Below, piece by piece: positions 21,735 to 33,419 of a stretch of 64,000 bases of DNA; within the stretch, counting starts at the first letter, position 1; every line of letters starts with the position of its first letter. This DNA is from Heloderma charlesbogerti (lineage: Eukaryota > Chordata > Lepidosauria > Squamata > Helodermatidae), in contig JANEZZ010001959.1 of the NCBI GenBank assembly GCA_026122225.1, forward strand, positions 86,001-150,000. The letters are read 5' to 3'. The notes under the pieces are model-generated. The model had not been told where the DNA came from, did no database searches, and worked only from the letters and a program-made list of their open reading frames with translations. The translations under genes were made by a program, and so were the position numbers.

Positions 21735-22110
21735 CAGGTGTGGGGAATCTTTTTTGGCCCAAGGGCTAGATTACCACCTGGGAAATCATATGCCAGCATT
21801 GAGTGTGTCCAGAGCTCAGAGTGGATGTGGCCACTCAGAGAGACAAATAGACAGACCGACACACACATGCACGCACCATCCACATCACACTTTTCTGATT
21901 AATTCAGGAACAGGGAGGGCCTAACCTTAATCCCCCTTGTGGTGTGCTGATTGGGGAGGTTTGAAATTCCCAAGCTGGCATGCCATCATGGGGATGAAGA
22001 TCATGCTGGGACAAGGCAGGCATGTGGCATAGCCTGGGCAGTGATGTGAAATGGGTTGGAGACCCTCACTGGCTGCATTAGGCTCACAGGCTGGAGGTTT
22101 CCCATCCCTG
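21735..22110. mobile_element. hAT-like non-autonomous element, 376 bp
   Basis: The ends are inverted: 'caggtgtggggaatctt' on the left, and on the right 'aggtttcccatccctg', whose complement is 'cagggatgggaaacct'. The flanks 'tattagag' (21,727-21,734) and 'catttgag' (22,111-22,118) match at 6 of 8 positions, as expected for an old 8-bp target duplication. It holds no transposase and includes a 'cagaccgacacacacatg' simple stretch. Confidence 0.6.
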
Positions 22111-22326
22111 CATTTGAGTATTTTGCATTCAGACTAGAGAAGATTGTGGAAGGGGTGACCAATATAAAAATGTCTCTGCTTCTTTGGGGGCTGCATATTA
22201 AGGAGAACTGGATGGAGGCAGAGAACCAGGTAAAGAATATGGGTCATGCACTTTCCACAAACGTTTTGAGTAAGTGGTGCTTTATTTGTTCTAGACTGCC
22301 CCTGTCCTTGCCATAGTGATCCATAG

Positions 22327-22618
22327 TGTGTTGTTTATTCATTCAGTTGCTTCCGACTCTTCGTGACTTCATGGACCAGCCCACGCCAGAGCTTCCTGTC
22401 GGCTGTCGCCACCCCCAGCTCCCCCAAGGTCGAGTCCGTCACCTCCAGAATATCATCCATCCATCTTGCCCTTGGCCGGCCCCTCTTCCTCTTGCCTTCC
22501 ACTTTCCCTAGCATCAGCATCTTCTCCAGGGTATCCTCTCTTCTCATTATGTGGCCAGAGTACTTCAGTTTTGCCTTTAATATCATTCCCTCAAGTGAGC
22601 AGTCAGGCTGTATTTGAC
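22327..22618 (-). mobile_element. BovB/RTE LINE 3' end
   Basis: Minus-strand end of a BovB-type LINE. The translation on that strand (from about 22,618 down) reads 'DCSLEGMILKAKLKYSGH', 'IMRREDTLEKMLMLGKVEGK', a basic linker, 'RWMDDILEVTDSTLGEL' and 'WRGLVHEVTKSRKQLNE'. These are colinear with the C terminus of the BovB copies at 5,700-5,922 and 58,800-59,062 but clearly diverged, so it represents another subfamily or an older copy. No catalytic part is present. Confidence 0.8.
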
Positions 22619-22619
22619 T

Positions 22620-24047
22620 GAAGCTTAATTTTTCTAAACTGTTTAGAATATGAAAGTATAGTTCACTATAGTTCCTGGTACAGGAACAGTAATGTAGGAG
22701 CACATGATTATAATATGATCACTCTGTATTCTTTACATTGAGTTAAAAAGTAAGATGTGACAACTCATTGTAAAGGTCTTGTGACAGTGGATGCTGCTGG
22801 ACCTTTTTCCTATACCAAGGAGTTGAGAGAAGTCTGTTAGGCTTCCAGGGTTGCTGCTCCTGGCAGAATGGTACAAGTGGCTACAAACAACATTTTACAA
22901 GCATGCTTTGTCATTAGCATGTTTGCAGCCATAGTAATTTAGAAGTGATATATCTACAAAGACATTTTCCTCACAGAGGTGCACATTACAGATTCAGACA
23001 GTATTTGGACCAATCAATTCCCTTTGTATGAGTACTTACTGCCAGCACAAAATACCAGTGCAGTTTACAATGCATAGAAATATCCAAATGTAGGCTTGTT
23101 TGTGAGAAGCAGCAATCCTAAGCAGATGTATAGTTTTTGCTTTGTCTATTTTTTTGTTCCAGAAGGGGCAGGGGTGAATGTCACACTTCTTGATCATTTA
23201 CGCGTGCGAGGGAGGGTTTTTTTTTTCACTTACCTTGTCGAAGCTAATGGACAAGACCTTTGAGTTGTTAACCATGTACTTCATATTGTTCAAGGTTTGT
23301 TTGCTAGTCATTATAATCTCAGTGAAGTAGCAATCTTGAGCTCTGATCCTCTTTTAAAAAAACAATTATAAAAGGAAAAGGTAGCGAAGGTGGGCTTTGT
23401 TGGACTGGATTTTCAACATAATGCAATTTCCATCAACTAGGACATTATATTGCTCATCTGTCTATCTTTCCTGTTTTAAATCTGGAGTCAGAGGCAAATT
23501 GATCTTTGCACTGTGTATTGTCAGATGTGGCCTCCTATCTAGATAGGTATGGCTTTTGAAAATACGTTAACTTGTTTCTTTATCATTCTTGTTAAAGTTC
23601 CTGTCTTTTCATTCAGGATGGCTTCCTTCCAGGGATACGTCTTTTGCTAAAGCACCAAGTATGCTCAGCTCTCGTTTGGTTAGTACTTGTTGTCTGCTTC
23701 TATCAATTGCAATTTAAATTAAATAAGATAATTTATCCTCAACTCTGACCCATGTTATGTCCTCCTTCGCAGGTGATTATTTCATAAATAAAAGAGGCAA
23801 TTTACACAGGTGTCTTTATTACTGAGTAATGGCCTTTTTTTGTTTGAAGATTCCCAGTCATGCCCATTGTTTTGTTTTGTCTTGTGGACCATAATTAAAT
23901 ATGGAATATGATTGAACTTTGTTACATCACTGTGGCAGTGTAGATTCCACCTGTGTGGTGATGAATTGTGGAGAAATGCCAACGATTAACTGCTAAAGAA
24001 AGTTGTGACCCTAGCTTTACAATAAAGTCTGTAATTTGGAAGACCTT
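22620..24047. other. Unassigned, mostly unique sequence
   Basis: AT-rich, without recognisable coding or repeat family. Confidence 0.4.
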
Positions 24048-24301
24048 GGACAGTATCCTATAGTGCCACTGCACCTTTTCCGGTTCAGTTGCACCAGTGG
24101 AATAGACCTCTAGTGTAACAGCAACTAGTGGTTCCTGAAATAACCCCAGAAATTAGCAGAAATGCCCATTTCCAGAATGGGACATGTCAGTGGAGCTCCG
24201 CTGAATTGCCCTGTTTTGGAAACAAGTGTTGCCAGGAACCTCTAGTTCTTCTTGTGCTGGTGGTCTGTTCCACTAGCGAATAGGCAGTGTAGTATACTTC
24301 C
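24048..24301. mobile_element. Palindromic MITE with AGTATCC-type ends
   Basis: The left end 'ggacagtatcctatagtgcc' faces an inverted right end 'ggcagtgtagtatacttcc'. The inner arms are also inverted: 'ccagtggaatagacc' near 24,094 faces 'ggtctgttccactag' near 24,262, and 'ctagtggttcctg' faces 'caggaacctctag'. About 250 bp, no coding. It appears related to the element at 47,870. Confidence 0.5.
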
Positions 24302-25800
24302 CCATGTTACCTGCAAATTCATAGTTATGGAAAGGAAGATTCATATGCATAATCTTCAGGATTGTAGCCATCATGACCATGGTCTGCTATTTCTGTATAG
24401 AAATACAGCTTGCATTCCACAGCTGTGCATAAATGTATGCATGCAAAAAATAGCCAAGTGGTAGCAATGATGAAAAATAGCAAGGCTTAATACAGCAATA
24501 TTTCAGTGATTAGGAGATTGTACTTGGGTTTGCAATTTAACATTGTAACTACTGGTGACTTAAGACCCTTACTGTAATAGATACGGAAAGATACATACAC
24601 AAAATGCTTCATTTAAGGGAGTTTGATGGTATGACAGAGCATGTGGGAAGTCTTTCCTGACTGGCAGATTCCCTCTTTTAAAATATATTGTGACTTGATC
24701 CTGCTTTTCAAAATATCATAGACCCCATATTTGGGATCACCAATGTCCCTGTAAATTTCTTCCAAAATCCCAGTGATTTAAGAGTGTTTGAATTCAGGTG
24801 CTCCTGCTTGGTGTCCTGGTAGGTTCTTTCATATAAGCTCAAGAAAGCTTCTCTATCACTGCCTTTTGTGAATTTGGGAAGATACAGGGTTTCCACTGAC
24901 TAGATTCCCCATCCATTGTTGGCTGTCTGATGGTTTGCCTGGGCAAGTTCAATTTGGAGTTCAAGCATCCTCTCCTGATGTTTTCTTTGTTGATATTGCC
25001 TCTTGTCTTCCACGTTGGTCACTGGAACAACAAGGGGAGTCCTGCTTCTTTCTTGATCCTATAGCATCCATAGTAGCTTCATTCCTCAATAGCATCTAAC
25101 AATTACCAATCCATAACTAAAACCAACAGTAAGAAAAAATTCTATGTTTTCCTTTGAGTTTCCACTTTCAAAATCTCTTTTTGGTATTGGCTTTAGACAG
25201 TTTTCTCACTTGGAATTTCTCATAAAACTTTTCAAATTCATATCCCATCACTGCCATTAATTTGTGATGAAGCATGGTGGTTGTTGGGAGATGTTTTTCC
25301 CTAAAAAAGAATTACATTAGGTTGCTACCACAGGCTGAAACTAGCCTGAAAAAAACCCTAGGCTGTCCTGCTATTTACAAGGACCCTTTGTCCAGCCTAG
25401 CTCTAGCAATAATAAAAAAGAAAGCTTTAGATTTATTTCTCCAAAGACCAGAGGAAACAGAATTTAACATAACCTTGTAAAATGTCCTAGATCACAAGAG
25501 ATGGTTCAGAACCCTGTATCATTAGGGTTCCGGATCTCTTGGAAGCCTCTGCACATACATCTGTAGGTGCAAAGGCATTCCTGCTGCAGGCATTTGTGCT
25601 GTACATGAGAAAGCCTTTGGGCGGTGCTATACTGTGATGCTATGTCAGGAGCGGGGCTACTCAGCACAGCCCTGCCCGAGTTCACATGGTAAGTTGTACT
25701 AGTTTCAATAATGCCTGAACAGGACTCATGTGAAGTTTGAACCAATGGTAAAATAAGCTCGAATGTAAGTAGTCAAGGTAGTCAGTCAGACATGTACTTA
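24302..25800. other. Unassigned, mostly unique sequence
   Basis: No recognisable coding or repeat family. Short frames only. Confidence 0.4.
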
Positions 25801-25870
25801 GAGAATGGTTCCACCTTCCAGATGGGTTTGGACTTTTATGAAAAAGAGTTAGTTTAAACCAGTTGGCTAT
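25801..25870 (+). repeat. Short dispersed repeat, copy 1
   Basis: Starts 'agagaatggttccaccttcc' and contains 'atgggtttgga' and 'aaaccagttggc'. The same ordered words occur at 26,473-26,548. The unit is about 70 bp and the family is unknown. Confidence 0.55.
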
Positions 25871-26472
25871 TGTGAAAAGGGATTAAACTGGTAAGGTGGA
25901 TTAGATTCCAAACCAAGATATTGGCCTACATTTGTGGTTCTAAGCACAGATCCAGATCCCAAACACTATGGTACTCTTGGTTTACACTGGAATATAGGGG
26001 TTCATCACTGATGGGTTGTATAAATGTATATTGGTTCTGAACTAGGGTTCCCAGATGAACAACCCCTAGAAACAATGAAGCTACTGCTAATCTAAAAGTT
26101 TCAGTGCGTAATATACAATGTAGCTATCAAATATTAACATTGTCAAAATTTCTTATTAGGAAAGTTATTAGATCTGTTATCAAAGCAGTAGGGTTACATA
26201 CCAGACAAGTACATCTGGGTTACACAGAGAGGCACAATTTGTCACCAAGGAATGAGAAAACAGGCACCCTTTCTAAGAAACAGGTAATACTAGATGTTGT
26301 GTATATGTAAAATTATGTCCAACCTCCCACTTACCTACTATTTTGCTCCACATCCTTTGAAGTCTCGAGAATGAGATTTTAGGAGTCTGACGCTACTAAA
26401 CTGGCAGTTGCAATTCACCATTAGCAGTTAATGATTCTGTATATTCTTGCTTTGTACTAATTATTAATTATT

Positions 26473-26545
26473 AGAGAATGGTTCCACCTTCCAAATGGGT
26501 TTGGATTGCTATGACAAAAGAACTAGTCAGTTCAGACCAGTTGGC
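26473..26545 (+). repeat. Short dispersed repeat, copy 2
   Basis: Second copy of the 25,801 unit in the same orientation, 672 bp downstream and ending where the L2 fragment begins. The stretch between the two copies (25,871-26,472) holds nothing I can assign. Confidence 0.55.
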
Positions 26546-27145
26546 CTTTGAAAACTGTTCAGAAACTTCAGCTGGTCCAGAATGCAGCAGCCAGACTGTT
26601 GACCAGGGCTAGTTACAGGGAGCATACGACTCCCTTGTTACAACAGCTTTACTGGCTACCAGTCTCTCTCCAGGCAGAATTCAAAGTAGTTACGACACAT
26701 AAAGCCCTATATGGCTTGGGTCCAGGCTACCTAAAGACCACCTTCTCCCGTATGATTCTGCCCGGTTCTTAAGATCTTCGGGAGAGGCCCTTCTTTCGAA
26801 ACCACCACCTTCAGAGGTGTGTTTGGGGGCAACACAAAGGAGGACCTTCTCTGGCCATTCCCTGGCTGTAGAACTCCCTCCTGAGAGAGGCTAGGTTTGC
26901 TCCCTCTCTGTTGTCCTTCCTCCAGCAGGCAAAGATCAGTTTATTTAAGCTGACCTTTAGTGTGTAAACAGGTTTGATGAGCAGGATGCTGTTTTTACTC
27001 TTTTATTGTTGTGTTTTTAATTGCATTTTAATGTATTTGCTTATTGTTTTAATGAAGTTTTATTAGAGATTATAAACCATCTTGAGTGCCACTTTTGGTA
27101 GAAAGGCCAAGTACTAAGTAAATAAATAAGTAAATAAATACGATA
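26545..27145 (+). mobile_element. L2 LINE 3' end
   Basis: Plus-strand L2 fragment with the C-terminal RT coding end ('KTVQKLQLVQNAAARLL', 'YWLPVSLQAEFKV', 'ALYGLGPGYLKT'), a 3' UTR and a 'gtaaataaataagtaaataa' tail. It is 5'-truncated at 'ctgttcagaaacttcagctg'. The frame breaks after about 74 codons. Confidence 0.8.
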
Positions 27146-27328
27146 CACACATGAAATATTTATTTATACAGTGAGGACAATTAAGTCCTCTTCTCAGTTA
27201 CTATTTATATACAAAATAGTATTTTTTATCATCTCTGGTGTACTGGACTGCATTTGCTATCATAATTTATGGTATTTGTGCTGTCTTTCCTTGTATAAAC
27301 TGTATTATAGTTTCCGTATAATGTAGTA

Positions 27329-28105
27329 AGGCAGTAGGACCAGATGACGTGCATCGAGAACTCCTAAAACTATTAGAGGAAGACCATATGGATGCTGTAA
27401 CAGATATTTAACCAAATCTATGAAACAGGAGGAATACCAAATGATTGGTTATTATCAACATTTATACCGATACTTAAGAAAAAAAAAGCTAAAAAAATGT
27501 GAAGACCACCGAGTCATCAGTTTAATGATCCATGTCTTAAAGGTTCTACTGCATGTTATTCATGAATGAGTATTTAGGAAGTTGGAAGATAATATCAGTG
27601 AGACCCAATTTGGCTTTAGAAATGATTATTGCCAAGAACTGGAAAACTATAAAACCAATTACATGTAAATAATCATTTACTAAAGTTTGGCAAATTGCAC
27701 AATTATTGAAAATTAGTGAAGTAGTTAGATTGAGAAATGGTAGACAGAAGAATCCCAAATTCAGAGAGGAGTGGAAACCTTTTATTGAATACTGGAAAAA
27801 TAATAATGACATAGAAATTAATATATATTTTTGCTTTGCCACTTCCTAAATTATTGGAGTAAATGCAAGTAATATACAGGTGTTTATACAAAAGAACATG
27901 TGACATTGCACGAGCTGTCTCTGCATGTTGTATAGACCTTGAAAAGGCTTTTGACAAAGTTCAACACGTAAAGCTACTTAAGGCATATGAATCATCACTA
28001 ATCTATATTTACAACAAAAAACATGTGTTCGTGTAGATGAGAATATCAGAAGAATTTGAAATCTGCAGAGGAGTCCGACAAGGCTTTATATTATACTGGC
28101 TGGGT
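27329..28105 (+). pseudogene. Decayed RTE-like LINE reverse transcriptase
   Basis: Scattered RT pieces on the plus strand: 'AVGPDDVHRELLKLLEED', 'GGIPNDWLLSTFIPILKKK', 'CEDHRVISLM', 'ETQFGFRND' (27,330-27,630), and after a foreign or deleted part 'DLEKAFDKVQHVKLLK' and 'EEFEICRGVRQGFILYW' (27,935-28,100). The ordered fingers and palm motifs identify an RT. The style fits the RTE group but differs from the BovB copies here. Many stops and frameshifts are present. The YADD region is absent because the fragment ends at about 28,105. Confidence 0.55.
27620..27850 (+). mobile_element. Possible L1-like insert within the RTE-like LINE
   Basis: Between the fingers and palm pieces of the RTE-like element lies a segment reading 'EVVRLRNGRQKNPKFREEW', then 'KPFIEYWKNNND', a pattern reminiscent of the C-terminal tail of L1 ORF2. 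The match is by memory of style and is weak. The segment could also be diverged host sequence. Confidence 0.25.
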
Positions 28106-28484
28106 TTCTAGTGAAGGCTTTTAAGCCCAAAGCCAGATGGACCCCACCCAGAGTTCAGCTGCAGCAATCAGGGCTCCCTTTCCAGAGCCCTGTTCCTGAG
28201 GAGTTGCGTTCTCCTGAGGAGACCTTTCTGAAGGTGAACACTCCTTCCCACAGGAGCTATACTAGCCTGTCGGTTGAGGTGATGATGCTCTTGGGGATCA
28301 GGGAATGGCTCAGCCTCTGCCTCCCTTTCTCCTGACAGGGATGCCCCTGCAACCACCTCCCCTGAGGGCTCAGTCTCCTGTGGGTCTAGTGGCAGACCCT
28401 ACTCTAGGGTACCCTGGGCTTCTGGGTGCTCTAGCTCCTTCTCTGAGGACAACTCCTCCAGTCGGGGCTTGAAAAAATGGCACT
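28105..28484. other. GC-rich block of unknown origin
   Basis: A 380-bp Gly/Pro/Ser-codon-like, GC-rich stretch between AT-rich LINE remnants, with abrupt edges ('ctggctgggtttctagtg' on the left, 'ggggcttgaaaaaatgg' on the right). The 74-codon frame at 28,111-28,335 has no recognised domain. It may be a fragment of a gypsy-type or other LTR element, but I cannot support that. Confidence 0.35.
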
Positions 28485-29384
28485 CAAGGTGGCTTACAAT
28501 CATAGATAAATAAAAATTGATTAAAACAATACTAAAACAAATATATTAAAAGCACAAATGTCTACACAACAATAACAGAATAAAAACAGCGCACAATTTA
28601 ACAGACCCATTTACATGCCAAAGGCCTGCTTGAATAAAACTGAATTTGCCTGTTGCCAGAAGAACAAGAAAGAGGGAGCCAACCTATCCTCCCTTGGCAG
28701 GGAGTTCCACAGCCTGGGACCAGCCAGTAAGAACACCCTCTCTTCTTTTGGTACCAGATGTGCACTGAAAGGAGGGCTTGTCCTAAAGATCTTAAAAGCC
28801 AGGCAGGCTTGTACGTGAAAATGTGGTTTCTGAGGTAGCGTGGTAGCCCCAAGCCATATAGGGCTTTATAAGTCATAACCAGCACTTTGAATTGTGCCTG
28901 GAAAGAGACTGGTAGCCAGTGAAGCTGTTGTAACAAGGGAGTCGTATGCTCCCTGTAACCTGCCCTGGTCAACAGTCTGGCCAGAGCATTCTGGACCAGC
29001 TGAAGTTTCTGAACTGTTTTCAAAGACAATCCCATGTAGAGCTTGTTACAGTAATCCAAACAGGATGTAACTAAGGCATGCATGACCGTGGCCAGATCAG
29101 ACATTCCTATGAATGGGCACAGTTGGCACACTACCCTCTGCTGTGCAAACACGGTCCTAGAAACTGCCGAAACCTGGTCATCCAACTTCAGGGCTGAATC
29201 CAGGTGTATACCCAAATTGGGAGCCCGAGTCATCCAGCACAGGTTGAGTCCCTATTCCTTGATCTGCTTTTCGAATAACCAGGAGCACCTCTATCTTGTC
29301 TGGATTAAGCTTGTTCGCCTTCAACCAGTCCATTACTGTTATCAGACACCGATTTAAAACAAGAACAGTTTCCTTGGATTTAGA
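28485..29384 (-). mobile_element. L2 LINE (part A, 3' end), split by CR1
   Basis: Minus-strand L2: 3' UTR at the low coordinates and RT C-terminus in the 28,598-29,233 frame ('QVSAVSRTVFAQQRVV', 'ATVMHALVTSCLDYCNKLYM', 'KTVQKLQLVQNALARLL', 'QLHWLPVSFQAQFKVLVMTY'). It continues to 'NKLNPDKIEVLLV' near 29,300, then is cut at 29,384 by the CR1. The L2 resumes at 34,592. Confidence 0.85.
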
Positions 29385-30102
29385 ACATAAGAAGAGCCAT
29401 GTTGGATCAGACCCAGGGTCCACCTAGTCCAGCATTCTGTTCACACAGTAGCCAACCAGCTGTCAACCAGGAACCCACAAGCAGGACACAAGTGCAACAG
29501 CACCCTCCCGTCCATGTTCCCCAGCAACTGGTGTACATAGGCATACTGCCTCTGATACTGGAAGTAGCACATAGCCATCAGGACTAGTAGCCATTAATAG
29601 CTACTCCAGGAATTTATCTAACCACCTTTTAAAGCCATCCAAATTGGTGGCCATCACTACACCTTGTGGTAGCGAATTCCATAGTTGAACTATGCACTGA
29701 GTGAAGAAGAACTTCCTTTAATCTGCCCTGAATCTCCCACCAATCAGCTTCATGGGATAACCCTCAGTTCTAGTATTCTGAGAGAGGGAGATTTTTGTCT
29801 CCCTATCCACATTCTCCACACCATGCATAATTTTGTACACCTCTGTCATGTCTCGCCTTTACCCTCATTTTTTTCCAAGCTAAACAATCCCAGCTGTTGT
29901 AACCATCTCTCATAGGGGAGATGCACCATACCCTTGATCATTTTAGTTGCTCTTTTCTGCACTTTTTCCAGCCCTGCAATATCCATTTTTAGGTGCAGTG
30001 ACCAGAACTGTGCACAGTATTCCAAGTGTGGTCACACCATAGATTTGTATAAGGGCAGTATGATATCGGCAATTTTATTCTCAATTCCTTTTCTAATTAT
30101 AC

Positions 30103-32460
30103 CTAGCATGGAGTTCGCCTTTTTACAGCAGCTGCACACTGGGTTGACATTTTCATCGAGCTGTCCACCACAACCCCAAGATCCCTTTCTTGGTTGGTCA
30201 CCACTAGCTCAGATCCCATCAGGTTATACTTGAAGTTGGGATTTTTTTTTGCCCCAACATGCGTCACTTTACACTTGCTTACATTGAACGTCATTTGCTA
30301 TTTGGATGTTAATTCTCCCAGTTTGGAGAGATCCTTTTGGAGCTCCTCACAATCCCTTTTTGTTTTAACCACCCTAAATAATTTAGTGTCATCGGCAAAC
30401 TTGGCCACTTTACTGCTTACTCCTAATTCCAGATCATTCATGAATAAATTGAAAAGCATTGGTCCCAATACAGATCCTTGTGGTACCCCACTATTTACTT
30501 CCCTCCATTAGGAGAATTGACCATCTTTTCCTACTCTCTGCTTTCTGTTCTTCAACCAGTTACTGATCCATAAGAGGACCTCTCCTCTTTTTCTATGACT
30601 GCTAAATTTGCTCAAGAATCTTTGTCAAAAGCCTTTTGGAAGCCCAAGTAGACAATGTCTACTGGATCACCCCTGTCTACATGTTTATTGACACTCAACT
30701 CCAAAAGTTTAGTGAAACAGAACTTACTTTTGTGGAAGCCGTGTTGATTCTTTTTCATCAGGGCTTGTCCTTCTGTATGCTTACTAATTTTATCTTTAAT
30801 AATGCTTTCAACCAATTTCCCCAGAACAGACATTAAGCTAACTGGCCTGTATTTTCCCAGATCGCCCCCGGATCCCTTTTTTGAAATTGGTGTTACATTG
30901 GCCATCTTCCAGTCCTCTGGTACAGAGGCTGATCTTAGGGACATGTTGCATATTTCGATTAGAAGATCAGTAATTTCATATTTGAGTTCTTTGAGAACTC
31001 TAGGATGGATACCATCTGGGCCTGGGGATTTATTTGCTTTCAATTTATGAATAAGGTTGAGAACTTCATCCTTTTTCACCACTATTTCTCTCAGTTCCTC
31101 AGACTCCCTTTCTGAAAACATCAGTTCAGGCACAGGTATCTGTCCTATATCTTCAGTGAAGACAGATGAAAAGAATTTATTCAGCTTCCCCACAGTCTCC
31201 TTGTCCTCTTTCAGTCCTCCTTTAACTCCATTGTCATCCAGTGGTCCAACTACTTCCCTAGCTGGTTTCCTGCTTCTGATATATTTAAAGAATTCTTTAT
31301 TGTTGACCTTGATATTGTTAGAGATATGCTCTTCAAAATGCTTGTTTTTGCATCACTTATTGTCTGCTTGCATCGCTTTTGTACAAGCTTGTGCTCCCTT
31401 TTGCTTTCCTCACTTGGGCATGACTTCCCTTCTGAAGGAAGCCTTCTTCTCTAATAGCATCCTTGACACTGCTCGTTACCTATGCTGGAGACCTCTTGGA
31501 CTTGGTACTACTTTTACTGACCTGTGGTATATATTTTAGCTATTATGGTTTTGAGTAATCTTCAAACATTGTGAAGGGATTTAACCCTCTTGACTCCCCC
31601 TTTCAACTTCCTTTTCACCAGTTCCCTCATTTTAGAGAAGTTTCCTCTTTTAACAGTCAAATATGACTGTGTTGGACTTTCTGGGCAATTTTCCACTCAA
31701 ACATATATTAAATCTGATAGGACTGTGGTCATTGTGTCCAATTGGTTCAGCAACATTTACATCTCGTACTAGGTCCTGGATGATACCACTTAGGATTAAA
31801 ACTAGGGTCGCCTTCCTTCTGGTCGGTTCTAGGGCGCAATCATTTAGGGTAGCGAGAAATGTAACCACTTTTTCCTGACTGAAATATGCATTCATCTGGT
31901 CAATGTGGGGGTAATTGAAGTCACTCATTCTTACAACACTTCCTCGTTTGGAGGCCTCCCTGATTTCATATTCCATCTCAAGGTCCCCCTAAGCATTCTG
32001 ATCTGGGGACGGTAGCATGTTCTTAGCACTAAATTAGTTTTGGAGTCCTATATTGTCAACCACAACGCTTCTGTGGAAGAGTCTACCCTTTCAGTTGTTC
32101 TAGTCTGCTTGACACTATGCCCTCTTTGACATACAGAGCAACATCTCCCCCAGTACACCCTTCCCTGTCCTTTCTGTAGAGTTTATATCCAGAGATCACC
32201 ATATCCCACTGGTTCTCTCCATTCCACCAGGTTTCTGTAATGCTGGTATATCCAGGTTCTCCTTTAAAACCAAGCACTTCAACTCTCCCATTTTGGCTTG
32301 GAGGCGTCTAGCATTTGCATAGAAGCACTTATACATGGTGTCCCTCCCCAGATATCTCTGGCATGTGCATCTTTTGCACTTTGGCCTCTTTGATTGACTA
32401 TCATGTTTTACCATGTATTCATGGACTATTTCCTCCCCTTCTACATTTGGGCAATCCAAA
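30103..32460 (-). pseudogene. CR1 ORF2: endonuclease and reverse transcriptase
   Basis: Broken polyprotein for nicking of target DNA and reverse transcription. Endonuclease pieces: 'CFYANARRLQAKMGELK' (near 32,320), 'TSITETWWNGENQWDM' and 'YKLYRKDREGCTGGDVALYV' (32,083-32,277), 'MSDFNYPHID' and 'GHNDHSPIRF' (31,650-31,976). RT pieces: 'LIHKLKANKSPGPDGIHPRV', 'PEDWKMANVTPISKKG', 'KYRPVSLMSVLGKLVE' and 'DIVYLGFQKAFDKDS' (30,612-31,193), then 'AKFADDTKLFRVV' near 30,390 with the catalytic Asp pair kept. Downstream 'MTFNVSKCKVTHVGAKKNPN' lies near 30,290. Several frameshifts and stops; motif A still has its Asp in 'KAFD'. Confidence 0.8.
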
Positions 32461-32639
32461 ACACGTTTATCTTCATCCCGTTGGGATGATTTAACCTGAA
32501 CTGGATGCTTCCCAGCTCCTATCAGCTTCCCCCCAGGGTTTAGTTTAAAAGCTGCTCTGACATCTTTTTTATGTTTAGTGCAAGTGGTCTATTTCCACTT
32601 TAGTTCAAGTGGAGCCCATCTCTCTTATACAGGTCTGGC

Positions 32640-33377
32640 CTGTCCCCAAACATTCCCCAGTGACTAACAAATTTGAATCCCTACTCTCCGCACCATTGTC
32701 TCATCCATGCCTTGAGACTCCTCAGCTTTGCCTGTCTAGCTGGCCCTGCAAGCAGAACAGGTAGCATTTCAGAGAAAGCCACCTTGATGGTCCTGGATTT
32801 CAGCCTCCTACCTAGCAACCTAAATTTAGCTTCTAGGACCTCAGTACTACATTTCTCCACATTGTTGATACCAACGTGCCACTGACTCCACCGTGGCACT
32901 ATCTACTAGGCTGTCTAGATGCTGCATGAGCTCTGCAACCTTTGCACCAGGCAAGCAATTCACTATGTGGTCTGCACACCCATCATAAACCCAGCTGTCT
33001 GTGTATCTAATGATTGAATCTCCCACTACCAGAAAGCCCCCCCCCCCCCCCCGGAGGCACATCCTCACTGCAAGAGGATATTTGCTCGTCTTCCGAAGAA
33101 TGAGTCTTTTCTAAGGGATCATTTTCCTCTTCCTCAGGATGACTCCCTCCTTCCCTGAGACCCACATTCTCTGTGACAGCAGAAGAGCTATTACCTGGGA
33201 TTGGAACACCACAAATAGATCCCTGAAGGCCTTATCCACCAACCTCTCTGCCTCTCTTTGGTTCTCCAAGTCCGCAAGCTTGGCCTCAAGGGAACAAATT
33301 TGTTCCCCAAGAACCTGCAGCTCATTACACCAAGCACACACCCATGACTTCTGTCCAGCATGCAGAGAGTCATCCAT
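32640..33377 (-). pseudogene. CR1 ORF1 with esterase-like segment
   Basis: Remains of the CR1 first protein. The N-terminal part (33,111-33,377) has 'WVCAWCNELQVLGEQICSLE', followed by a heptad-rich coiled-coil-like stretch. The next part (32,847-33,068) has 'FLVVGDSIIRYTDSWVYDG', the GDSI motif of the SGNH-hydrolase esterase domain known from CR1 ORF1. It continues with 'HIVNCLPGAKVAELMQHLDS'. A poly-G run of sixteen bases near 33,037-33,053 interrupts the join. Separate frames show decay by frameshift. ORF1 proteins of this type bind RNA and accompany the ORF2 protein. Confidence 0.7.
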
Positions 33378-33419
33378 GTGGAACTCAGTTCCATGTGGAT
33401 AGCCCCCCTACCCTTGCTG

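Noticed and set aside
30194..31539. Several plus-strand frames of 82-160 codons
   Set aside because: Antisense shadows of the minus-strand CR1 ORF2.
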